From Thermoplasmata archaeon (GTDB lineage Archaea > Thermoplasmatota > Thermoplasmata > Thermoplasmatales > Thermoplasmataceae): a DNA stretch of 10,010 nt. The notes below the pieces were generated by a model that had not been told where the DNA came from, did not search any database, and saw nothing but the letters and a program-made list of their open reading frames with translations. Made by a program: the position numbers and the translations under genes. Position 1 is the stretch's first letter; each line of letters starts with the position of its first letter. Positions 1-5,652 of the stretch are shown piece after piece. The stretch spans positions 1-10,010 of the forward strand of contig JAKAUD010000197.1 in NCBI GenBank assembly GCA_021827885.1, given 5' to 3'.

Positions 1-2
1 AA

Positions 3-128
3 TCTGGATTCTCTGCAGATAAGAAGATGCTCGGGTGGAACATAGCTCAGAGGAGGGATGATCGCATTGATAATGCCCTATTCTGCACTGGAGTCTGGCA
101 TAATCTGTTCAATATTGGTCGGTCGTAG
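3..128 (+). pseudogene. C-terminal end of a transposase-like protein, cut by window edge
   Basis: An open frame enters from the left edge and runs 41 codons to a TAG at 126-128. Seen in sequence: a basic tail rich in W, R and H, with the strings GWNIAQRRDDRIDNALF (about residues 12-28) and GVWHNLFNIGR before the stop. This type of tail, an RRDDRxD block followed by a WHNLF block, resembles the C-terminus of archaeal DDE transposases, but I cannot name the IS family from 41 residues. The catalytic residues would lie outside the window, so whether the gene is intact is unknown. No terminal inverted repeat could be identified downstream. It is consistent with the other mobile-element debris in this locus. 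It could instead be the end of an unrelated basic protein. Confidence 0.42.
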
Positions 129-551
129 AAATGCGTCCCACATCCGACAATGACTTCGCCCTATTTCAACACTGCAAGTCTATCTTCTGTTTGTCAACGA
201 GCTCCCTTAGCTCTTTTGTGTATTCCACGTGAGTATAGAATTCGCTGGAACACGCTACCTTCCTTATCCCTAATATTACTTTCAGTGCCCGGTTGTAGGG
301 TATGTCACATCCTGTAGCTATCATTTCCACCATTCTGAATCCTAGTAGGATCAGGAGCAACCCAGCCTATGTGCCATTTTCTGACTTTGAGAAGAATGGT
401 ACGAGGTGGGGCTTAAGGTCCTAAGTTTGCCCTAATTTACTACTGCGTTTTTCACAGAGGTACCTATTTGTCTAGGTTTGTCGTCCACTTTGGGTCTCTT
501 AAGGTACTGAGTACTATTACTACAAATATATACTGAAAAATCCAGAAATTT
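129..551. other. Gene-poor stretch between transposase end and sugar operon
   Basis: About 420 bases without a convincing gene. The longest open frame is a 64-codon minus-strand frame at 166-360 that would start with TTG, has no TATA box or Shine-Dalgarno (SD) sequence in front and no recognisable motif. Reading frames on both strands are interrupted around 361-480. At the right end an AT-rich block contains the TATA-like element described separately. The stretch probably holds the outer end of the element to the left plus non-coding sequence. Confidence 0.4.
524..532 (+). promoter_or_regulatory. TATA box for the 552-674 small ORF
   Basis: AAATATATA lies so that its centre is about 24 bases before the ATG at 552. 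This is the spacing seen for leaderless genes elsewhere in this window. If transcription starts near 552 it could also read on into fdtA. The element is strong by composition, but no experiment supports its use. Confidence 0.4.
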
Positions 552-674
552 ATGGAGTTGCCTGAATATGTAATAATACAAAGGGGCGAGGTTGGGCTAA
601 ATAGATATAGGATTAAATTTATAAACAACTGTGATATATTTAGCAGTGACAGATCCAGGATGGAAACTTGTTAA
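552..674 (+). CDS. Small ORF, 40 aa, unknown, overlapping the start of fdtA
   Basis: An ATG at 552 opens a 40-codon frame that ends at TAA 672-674, overlapping the 5' end of the fdtA-like gene by about 29 bases in a different frame. The product begins MELPEYVIIQRGEVGLNRYR and is mixed charged and hydrophobic, with no signal peptide or membrane segment. I do not recognise it. In its favour is a TATA element centred about 24 bases upstream, the spacing expected for a leaderless mRNA. Against it are the short length, no SD sequence and the overlap with fdtA. It could be a real small protein, a leader ORF for the operon, or the promoter-proximal remnant of a gene whose rest was replaced by the fdtA-fdtB unit. 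Confidence 0.27.
   Translation: MELPEYVIIQRGEVGLNRYRIKFINNCDIFSSDRSRMETC
618..625 (+). promoter_or_regulatory. TATA box of the fdtA-fdtB operon
   Basis: TTTATAAA preceded by a purine-rich stretch (GGATTAAA) that could act as a BRE. Its centre is 24-25 bases before the GTG at 646, matching the archaeal TATA-to-start distance and pointing to a leaderless transcript from that codon. It lies too close to the GTG at 631 (about 9 bases) to serve that start. Confidence 0.6.
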
Positions 675-1059
675 CTTAAAGGAAATTTCTGATCCCAGAG
701 GAAAACTTACAGTAATTGAATCCCTTAAAGATGTTCCCTTTGAAATTAAAAGAATCTACTACATTTATGGCGTCTCCCCAGCCACATCCAGGGGTCTCCA
801 CGCACATAAGGCCCTTTCGCAGGTAGTGATAGCGGTTGCAGGAGAATTTAAAATAGAACTAAATGATGGCCAGACCTCCGAGAGATTTCTAATGAATAAG
901 CCAAATATTGGTCTTTTCATACCCCCAGGGATATGGCGGGAAATGTTTGATTTTTCGGTAGATGCCGTTTGTCTTGTTCTTGCCTCTGATTTCTATCTCG
1001 AAAGCGACTACATAAGAGATTACGACGAGTTCCTAAAATACAAGGAGGCTGTTAGATGA
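646..1059 (+). CDS. fdtA: dTDP-4-keto-6-deoxyglucose 3,4-ketoisomerase (FdtA/QdtA, WxcM-like cupin)
   Basis: Converts dTDP-4-keto-6-deoxyglucose to the 3-keto sugar, the step before C3 transamination; cytoplasmic. Seen in sequence: a single cupin domain of 137 residues, the family's usual size. An N-terminal ISDPRG motif is followed by IKRIYYIYGV, the RGLHAHK block with the two family histidines (H52 and H54 from this start), QVVIAVAG and NDG turns, then FIPPGIW and the C-terminal SDYIRDYDEFL block. I chose GTG 646 because TTTATAAA at 618-625 is spaced for a leaderless start there. An in-frame GTG at 631 would add five residues and cannot be served by that TATA box. Its stop overlaps the aminotransferase start (ATGA), so the two are co-translated. 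The sequence does not tell whether the product is the galacto (Fuc3N) or gluco (Qui3N) epimer. Confidence 0.88.
   Translation: MTDPGWKLVNLKEISDPRGKLTVIESLKDVPFEIKRIYYIYGVSPATSRGLHAHKALSQVVIAVAGEFKIELNDGQTSERFLMNKPNIGLFIPPGIWREMFDFSVDAVCLVLASDFYLESDYIRDYDEFLKYKEAVR
1042..1048 (+). promoter_or_regulatory. Ribosome binding site of fdtB inside fdtA
   Basis: AAGGAGG inside the last codons of fdtA, seven bases ahead of the ATG at 1056. It is a full SD sequence, as expected for an internal operon gene with a 4-base ATGA overlap, in contrast with the leaderless first gene. Confidence 0.7.
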
Positions 1060-2159
1060 AAGTCAAAGCCGTTGATTTCCCCAAAGAATATAATATTTTA
1101 AAGGAAGAACTAAATGAGGCCTACCAACGTGTCATGCAGTCTGGCCGGTATATTTTGGGTGAGGAGGTAAAAGAATTTGAGAGGGAATTTTCAAAATTTG
1201 CAGGGTCGAAATACTGCGTAGGAGTGGGCAACGGCTTGGATGCTCTCCATCTGGGACTTGTTGCTTTAGGAGTCAAGCAAGGGGATGAAGTCATTGTTCC
1301 GTCGAATACCTACGTGGCCACCTGGATAGCGGTTAGCCTAACAGGGGCAAAACCTGTTCCTGTAGAACCGAATGAAGGTACATTTAATATAAATCCCGAC
1401 TTGATTGAAGAGGCAATAACTGAAAAGACAAGGGCGATTATTCCGGTTCACCTGTATGGTCAACCTGCGGATATGGACCCTATAATGGAAATTGCTAAGG
1501 AAAACAATCTGTTTGTTTTAGATGATGCTGCGCAGGCTCACGGTGCGAAATATAAGGGCAGAATGATTGGGTCAATTGCAGATATTACGGCCTTCAGTTT
1601 TTTTCCGACGAAAAACCTAGGGGCATTTGGGGATGGAGGTTGTATTACAACAAACATTGAGGAAATAGCAGAAAGGGTGACAGAGATGAGAAACTATGGC
1701 GAATCTAAAAAGTATTATAATAAATACATTGGCTTTAATTCCCGCTTGGACGAGCTACAAGCTGCGTTCTTGAGAGTTAAATTGAAGCATTTGGATGAAA
1801 TGAATATTAAAAAGAGCTATATTGCAAAAAGATACATTTCCGAAATCTCAAATAAGATTATAATTCTACCAGAGGTGCTACCGTATTGCGAGCCCGTATG
1901 GCATCAGTTCGTTGTTCGCACGAACAAAAGAGATAATCTTAAGCGATTTTTGAATGAAAACGGCATCGATACCCTGATCCATTATCCGATCCCTCCTCAT
2001 CTTCAGGAGGCGTACAAGTACCTGCGTATCACGGAAGGGAGGCTGCCCATTTCGGAAAGGCTCTCAAAAAGCGTCTTGAGCTTGCCAATTAGCTGGACGA
2101 TGGAATCGAAAAGCATAAGCGCGATTGTGAAACTAATAAACGGGTGGTCTGTTAACTGA
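1056..2159 (+). CDS. fdtB: PLP-dependent sugar aminotransferase (DegT/DnrJ/EryC1/StrS family; FdtB/QdtB-like)
   Basis: Transfers an amino group to the C3 keto group of a dTDP-3-keto-6-deoxyhexose, giving a dTDP-3-amino-3,6-dideoxyhexose; cytoplasmic. The 367-residue length is normal for the family. Visible landmarks: GRYILGEEVKEFE (30-42), the GVGNGLDALHLGL cofactor loop (56-68), VPSNTYVAT (81-89), LDDAAQAHGA (155-164) with D157 and Q160 placed for the pyridine ring, and SFFPTKNLGAFGDGG (181-195) with K186 as the Schiff-base lysine. GFNSRLDELQAA (roughly 220-233) and HQFVVR follow. The start is fixed by the SD sequence and the ATGA overlap with fdtA. Because an fdtA-like ketoisomerase is translationally coupled upstream, 3-amination is far more likely than the 4-amination done by other family members. 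Specificity between Fuc3N and Qui3N is not decided by the sequence. Confidence 0.9.
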   Translation: MKVKAVDFPKEYNILKEELNEAYQRVMQSGRYILGEEVKEFEREFSKFAGSKYCVGVGNGLDALHLGLVALGVKQGDEVIVPSNTYVATWIAVSLTGAKPVPVEPNEGTFNINPDLIEEAITEKTRAIIPVHLYGQPADMDPIMEIAKENNLFVLDDAAQAHGAKYKGRMIGSIADITAFSFFPTKNLGAFGDGGCITTNIEEIAERVTEMRNYGESKKYYNKYIGFNSRLDELQAAFLRVKLKHLDEMNIKKSYIAKRYISEISNKIIILPEVLPYCEPVWHQFVVRTNKRDNLKRFLNENGIDTLIHYPIPPHLQEAYKYLRITEGRLPISERLSKSVLSLPISWTMESKSISAIVKLINGWSVN

Positions 2160-2192
2160 CTATTCTGAAACTTCTTCATTTAGATTCCTTTC

Positions 2193-2237
2193 AAATGTGA
2201 TTAACACAATTTCCCTTTGTGATTGGAAATCACATTT
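2193..2237. repeat. TGTGATT repeats and palindrome upstream of rmlB (operator-like)
   Basis: Three copies of one heptamer: TGTGATT at 2196-2202, again at 2218-2224, and inverted as AATCACA at 2228-2234. The last two form a perfect palindrome with 7-base arms and a 3-base centre (2218-2234). The first copy pairs with the third as a longer 10-base inverted repeat (AAATGTGATT at 2193-2202, AATCACATTT at 2228-2237). The two direct copies are 22 bases apart, about two helical turns. The array lies between the fdtB stop and the rmlB TATA region, with the palindrome ending about 35 bases before the TATA-like sequence. A regulator-binding site is the simplest reading. A stem-loop in the fdtB 3' end is the alternative, though archaeal termination does not normally need a hairpin. 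Confidence 0.55.
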
Positions 2238-2269
2238 TCATCAAAAGTAACGGAGTAAGAAATTGTTTG

Positions 2270-2285
2270 AAATATTTTTTAATAA
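2270..2285 (+). promoter_or_regulatory. TATA region of rmlB
   Basis: An AT-rich block, AAATATTTTTTAATAA. Using AAATATTT (2270-2277) as the TATA box, transcription would start near 2300 and leave a leader of about 15 bases that includes the GGTGA SD sequence at 2303-2307, seven bases before the ATG at 2315. Using TTTAATAA (2278-2285) would put the start near 2307 and lose the SD sequence, so the first choice fits better. Confidence 0.5.
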
Positions 2286-2314
2286 AGTATCTTATCTCTA
2301 TGGGTGAAAGTTAA

Positions 2315-3286
2315 ATGATAATTATTGTGACAGGTGGGTCAGGGTTCATAGGGTCTAATTTCATTGATTATTGGTTATCAAACCATCCTGATGATATGAT
2401 CACAAATATTGATAAACTGACCTATGCATCTAACCCTTGGTTTAATAGATTTGCTGAAACATCAAGTAACTATAGATTCAAGAAAATAGATATTTCTAAT
2501 AGTGGTGATTTTGCAAATGCGTTTGATTACGCCGAATGTGTAGTCAATTTTGCAGCTGAAAGTCACGTAGACAGATCAATCACAGATCCTAGTGAGTTCG
2601 TCAAATCCAATATTTATGGAGTCTACAATCTATTAGAGCTGGCCAGAAAGAAGGATTTTCGCTTTCATCAAGTTTCTACAGATGAAGTGTACGGTTCACT
2701 TGACTCACTGCAAAGTCCGAGTTTCACAGAAGAATCTCCTTATAACCCCAGGAATCCTTACTCAGCTACAAAGGCATCCGCGGATTTCCTCGTTCGCTCA
2801 TATGTTAACACTTATGGGCTCAAAGCTACTATTTCGAATTGCGGAAATAACTTCGGGCCTCACCAGCATCCTGAGAAATTGATTCCAAAGGCGATCATTT
2901 CTGCTCTGAATAACTCAAAGATACCCGTTTATGGTAACGGGCAACAGATTAGGGATTGGGTCTTTGTTGAAGATCATTGTTCTGCCATTGATGCAATATT
3001 GTCTCAAGGAAAAGCGGGGGAAACGTACCTGGTTGGCGCGAACAACGAAATAAAGAACATCGACCTCGTTAAGAAAATACTAGAGATTCTTCACAAAGAA
3101 CAGAATTTGATCGAATTCGTAAGGGATAGACCTGGGCACGACTTAAGATATTCCTTATCGTCTAAGAAAATTCAGCAAGAACTGGGATGGAGACCAAAGC
3201 ACTCCTTCGAAGAAGCCCTTGTGGCCACTGTAGAGCATTATAAAAATAATATCTATGTGTACGAAAAGATGATCATAGAAAAATAA
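2315..3286 (+). CDS. rmlB: dTDP-glucose 4,6-dehydratase
   Basis: Oxidises and dehydrates dTDP-glucose to dTDP-4-keto-6-deoxyglucose, the substrate of the FdtA-like enzyme upstream; cytoplasmic, NAD-dependent. It is an extended short-chain dehydrogenase of 323 residues, close to the family length. The N-terminal Rossmann motif GGSGFIG is at 7-13. AAESHVDRSI (80-89) is the dehydratase-specific block. STDEVYG (121-127) carries the catalytic T122, D123 and E124, and Y149-SAT-K153 is the YxxxK pair. NNFGPHQHPEKLIP (178-191), GNGQQIRDWVFVEDH (207-221) and RPGHDLRY near residue 275 complete the dTDP-sugar signature. The ATG at 2315 begins directly at the first beta strand and has GGTGA seven bases upstream. 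It is separated from fdtB by 155 bases and has its own promoter and operator-like repeats, so it can be expressed apart from fdtA-fdtB. dTDP-glucose itself must be made by an RmlA outside the window. Confidence 0.94.
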   Translation: MIIIVTGGSGFIGSNFIDYWLSNHPDDMITNIDKLTYASNPWFNRFAETSSNYRFKKIDISNSGDFANAFDYAECVVNFAAESHVDRSITDPSEFVKSNIYGVYNLLELARKKDFRFHQVSTDEVYGSLDSLQSPSFTEESPYNPRNPYSATKASADFLVRSYVNTYGLKATISNCGNNFGPHQHPEKLIPKAIISALNNSKIPVYGNGQQIRDWVFVEDHCSAIDAILSQGKAGETYLVGANNEIKNIDLVKKILEILHKEQNLIEFVRDRPGHDLRYSLSSKKIQQELGWRPKHSFEEALVATVEHYKNNIYVYEKMIIEK

Positions 3287-3328
3287 TATCAGGTTAGTAG
3301 TCTGCACCATCTTACAGTTGGAACATTC

Positions 3329-3532
3329 CTATGAAAAAGGCTTATTTGACATCTTCCTTGTGCCCCTCTCCTTTAATATTTTTGCTCTGCTCTCGATGTA
3401 CTTCGACATTCCCGGATTCTTTGCTCTCTCCTCCATTGCCCTGACCTTCTTTTTCTCGCTGTCCCAGTAGGGAGTCATGTCGTAGAAGTATTCCCTGCCG
3501 TTGATCGTTTTCTTTCTCAGGTATGTCTTCAA
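3329..3532 (-). pseudogene. Transposase-like N-terminal remnant, 67 codons
   Basis: A minus-strand frame from TTG 3532 to a stop at 3329. The first part, YLRKKTINGREYFYDMTPYW, resembles the N-terminal strand pattern (basic strand, NGR turn, YxY strand) of IS1634/IS4-type archaeal transposases. After KKKVR (residue 31) the sequence becomes a lysine/arginine/glutamate-rich helix that does not continue that fold, and the frame ends. No DDE catalytic region is present here. A TATA-like TATATATT (plus-strand 3549-3556) lies about 20 bases from the TTG, so a short product could still be made. It converges on rmlB with 42 bases between the stops. Alternatively it is a genuine small basic protein; family assignment rests on pattern memory only. 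Confidence 0.38.
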
Positions 3533-3534
3533 TG

Positions 3535-3552
3535 TATACCTAAATAGGTATA
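3535..3552. repeat. Perfect 7-bp inverted repeat over the promoter of the 3329-3532 frame
   Basis: TATACCT, AAAT, AGGTATA: seven-base arms around a four-base centre. It begins three bases upstream of the TTG start at 3532 and overlaps the candidate TATA element. It could be an operator, or part of a mobile-element end; the sequence does not decide. Confidence 0.4.
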
Positions 3553-3560
3553 TATTATTA

Positions 3561-3883
3561 ACATGTTTCGGTCCTGCAAAAAATGCATTACTAGATGTTG
3601 CACAACGATTCAGGATGGATCATGTACTTAAACGACGGGAGTTAAGGTAGGAGGAATTTCCCAATGCGCTGCAGTAAGCCATGCGCTTAGCTCTAGAGGG
3701 GGTCTAATGTATGAAGACTCCGAAACGTTTGCCAAGGCCATTACAATGCTCTCTGAGGAATATGAGAAATTCAGCACTAACGCGGTCAGTTATGCGCAGA
3801 AGTATACCAGTGATAACCAAAGAAAGAGAACTGATGATCTCATTGATTTTTTGCTTACTGAGCTTCAATACTCGAAGGTTTAA
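3561..3883 (+). pseudogene. Decayed GT4-type glycosyltransferase, C-terminal pieces
   Basis: Two pieces in different frames. The first, about 3561-3650, reads FGPAKNALLDVAQRFRMDHV. It matches the part of a GT-B glycosyltransferase C-terminal domain just before the 'V.F.G' strand, then runs into a stop. The second, from about 3632 to TAA 3881-3883, reads GVKVGGISQ, then GGLMYEDSETFAKAITML, then a charged helical tail ending QYSKV. That is the usual GT4 end (G.P/K V-strand, G.L.Y loop, 'la.ai..l' helix). The 40-50 residues that should lie between them, including the donor-binding EX7E motif, are missing. No start codon, promoter or N-terminal domain is present. It is therefore a dead gene with a frameshift plus deletion. 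A shorter out-of-frame ORF beginning at 3711 is only a shadow. It ends 48 bases from the convergent epimerase stop. Confidence 0.55.
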
Positions 3884-3931
3884 GCAAACTTGCCTATCAA
3901 ATTGCTGAACGGGTCATTCAGTAAATTTCAG

Positions 3932-4882
3932 TCACACTTTAGGAAGTTGGTTTATTATTTCTCTGGCAGATTTCCTGACTGATTCTTTAGAGTTGAGTCC
4001 TGGCGACCAGCCTAAATTAACCGCCTTTGATATATCAAGGATCGTTTTGGGTACATCGCCAATCCAACCCCTTTCCCCTCCTGTATAATTGAGGTCCACG
4101 TTCGTCAAATTCATCTCTTCAATGATGATTTTAGCTATTTCATTTACTGATATGCTGTCCACATTTCCAAGGTTAAATATATCTACAATTTCCTTGCTTC
4201 TATCGGAAAGATGGAACATTCCATCTATACAGTCAGTAACGTATAGGTAAGATTTCTCCTGGAGCCCATTACCAAGAATCTCCAGTTTCTTTGGGTTTCT
4301 TCTTAGCTTTAGTATAAGATCAGGAATGACATTCCTGCCGACCGATCTGAAACTTGGTCCTACAATGTTGGCAAATCTAAATATCCTCCCTGAAAGGCCA
4401 AACATCTTGGCAAATGACGAGACCATTCCCTCTCCTCCAAGTTTAGAGCCAGCGTACAGCGATTCTGGAACAAGTGGACCATATGCCTCAGGAGTAGGAA
4501 TTTTCTGTGCATACCCGTAAACTGATGACGATGATGAATATATTATGATAGGCACATCGTTCCTTCTCATTGCCTCAAGAACGTTGTAGGTTCCAAAGGT
4601 ATTTATCTGAAAATCCACGTCAGTTCTCCTTTCTGGATAATACCTGACATCTCCATTGGCAGCCAGATGCACCACAAGATCGACGTTTCTAGTTAGTTCG
4701 ATAAGTTTTGGGAGGTTTCTGACGTCACCCTTTACGAATCTGATCCTTCTTTCCTCAATGAGGTCCTTAATTGAATCGGTAGAGCTAGAACTCAAATTGT
4801 CAATAACTGTGATCTCACCTTGTATTCTTCGGACTAAGCTACTGCCAATTACTCCAGCACCTCCGGTGACCAGAATTCTCAT
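3932..4882 (-). CDS. NAD-dependent nucleotide-sugar epimerase/dehydratase (GalE-like extended SDR)
   Basis: Likely interconverts or modifies an NDP-hexose to supply another sugar donor for the glycan; cytoplasmic. Extended SDR fold, about 316 residues from this start. Visible: MRILVTGGAGVIGSSLV at the N-terminus with the dinucleotide motif GGAGVIG (Val where Phe is usual), VIDNLSS after strand two, GDVRN, VVHLAANGDV, NTFGTYNVLEAM, YSSSSSVYG, then Y-AGS-K as the catalytic YxxxK pair, RFANIVGPS and a late GNG/YVTDC block. These are GalE-type features; the exact substrate (UDP- or dTDP-sugar) is not readable. I chose the ATG at 4882 because it begins exactly at the first beta strand. An in-frame ATG at 4927 would add 15 unusual residues. 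A weak TATA-like TTAAAAC sits about 30 bases before 4927, so that longer form from a near-leaderless mRNA remains possible. Confidence 0.85.
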   Translation of the reverse strand: MRILVTGGAGVIGSSLVRRIQGEITVIDNLSSSSTDSIKDLIEERRIRFVKGDVRNLPKLIELTRNVDLVVHLAANGDVRYYPERRTDVDFQINTFGTYNVLEAMRRNDVPIIIYSSSSSVYGYAQKIPTPEAYGPLVPESLYAGSKLGGEGMVSSFAKMFGLSGRIFRFANIVGPSFRSVGRNVIPDLILKLRRNPKKLEILGNGLQEKSYLYVTDCIDGMFHLSDRSKEIVDIFNLGNVDSISVNEIAKIIIEEMNLTNVDLNYTGGERGWIGDVPKTILDISKAVNLGWSPGLNSKESVRKSAREIINQLPKV

Positions 4883-5652
4883 ATTTCCTAGACTCGTGCC
4901 CCTAAGTCCGTATTCTATCTCCTTCATATCTAAACGACACCAGCCACAATGTTAGTTTTAATGAGTAACTTTGACTGCTTAATAACTCTATCGATGATAT
5001 GATTTTTGAGTAGCTCGACTGTTATCCTTCTCGAATAATACCCCAATGGTGACTTTCGCTATCTCTAAAACCTTTTCCGTCGAGTAACACTTAAATTGAG
5101 GGTTTCTGCTCCTGTGTACTTTTTTAGGCATTTACATTACTGCGGAGCTAAATCGTCTACCCCAACGCATGGATCGGAGTTGTTTGCAGTCTCTCATAAA
5201 TTTGCATTACCCTCTTATCACAGAATCCTTTCCATAATCTGCACATTCGGTCAATGATTGCAATCCCCAGATTTGTATACTGATCTCAATATGCCATTCC
5301 ATACAGCCTTTGACTACCTCCGTGATTTTAATACCATTATCTTTTAAACTTACTCATACGTCCGTTGAAACAAGGGTAACTAGGCCGTTCTAAAATATTT
5401 CAAGGTTTTCGACTTTTTTGAGAAACACTACACTAGAACGATATGACAGGTAAAACTTTTAAACGAATGAATTGGGCCAATTCTATTAGAGCCCACTTCA
5501 GCCGTCTTAACGTTCTTCAACGAAATGCCGACACCCTTATGATTAATTCTCTTTAAAAAGTGGCGAGGTGTACTGCCTATCGCACTTAAAGGTCAACAGC
5601 TTGAAATTATTGAAGCAGAATATTTAAACAAGTAAAATGATACAAGGAGGTA
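4883..5652. other. Large non-coding gap with only short interrupted frames
   Basis: About 770 bases between the divergent epimerase and glycosyltransferase genes, far more than two promoters need. Near the left end is TTAAAAC (minus strand, about 4954-4962), a weak candidate epimerase promoter; the right end carries the GT promoter. In between are minus-strand frames without good starts. One runs 4988-5131 (47 codons, beginning MPKKVHRSRNPQFKCYS). Others lie around 5180-5370 and 5445-5600 and are broken by stops and frame changes. None has a TATA box or SD sequence in the right place and none has a motif I recognise. The stretch may be the residue of a decayed minus-strand gene or mobile element. 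No tRNA, CRISPR or clear repeat was seen. Confidence 0.4.
5621..5628 (+). promoter_or_regulatory. TATA box of the 5653 glycosyltransferase
   Basis: TATTTAAA, the same octamer that serves the GT2-like gene on the other strand. Its centre is about 28 bases before the ATG at 5653, predicting a start of transcription near 5650. An AAGGAGG at 5644-5650 is only two bases from the ATG and would lie largely upstream of that start, so it may not act as a ribosome binding site. Confidence 0.55.

Noticed and set aside
166..360. 64-codon minus-strand open frame near the left edge
   Set aside because: It would start with TTG, has no TATA box or SD sequence, matches no motif I know, and neighbouring frames are interrupted.
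2218..2234. Resemblance of the palindrome to the bacterial CRP site
   Set aside because: The TGTGA and TCACA halves are separated by seven bases rather than six, and the context is archaeal; similarity to CRP is probably accidental.
3711..3908. 65-codon plus-strand frame with an ATG
   Set aside because: The overlapping frame (ATG at 3707) carries the glycosyltransferase C-terminal pattern; the 3711 frame reads as an unstructured R/S/L-rich shadow.
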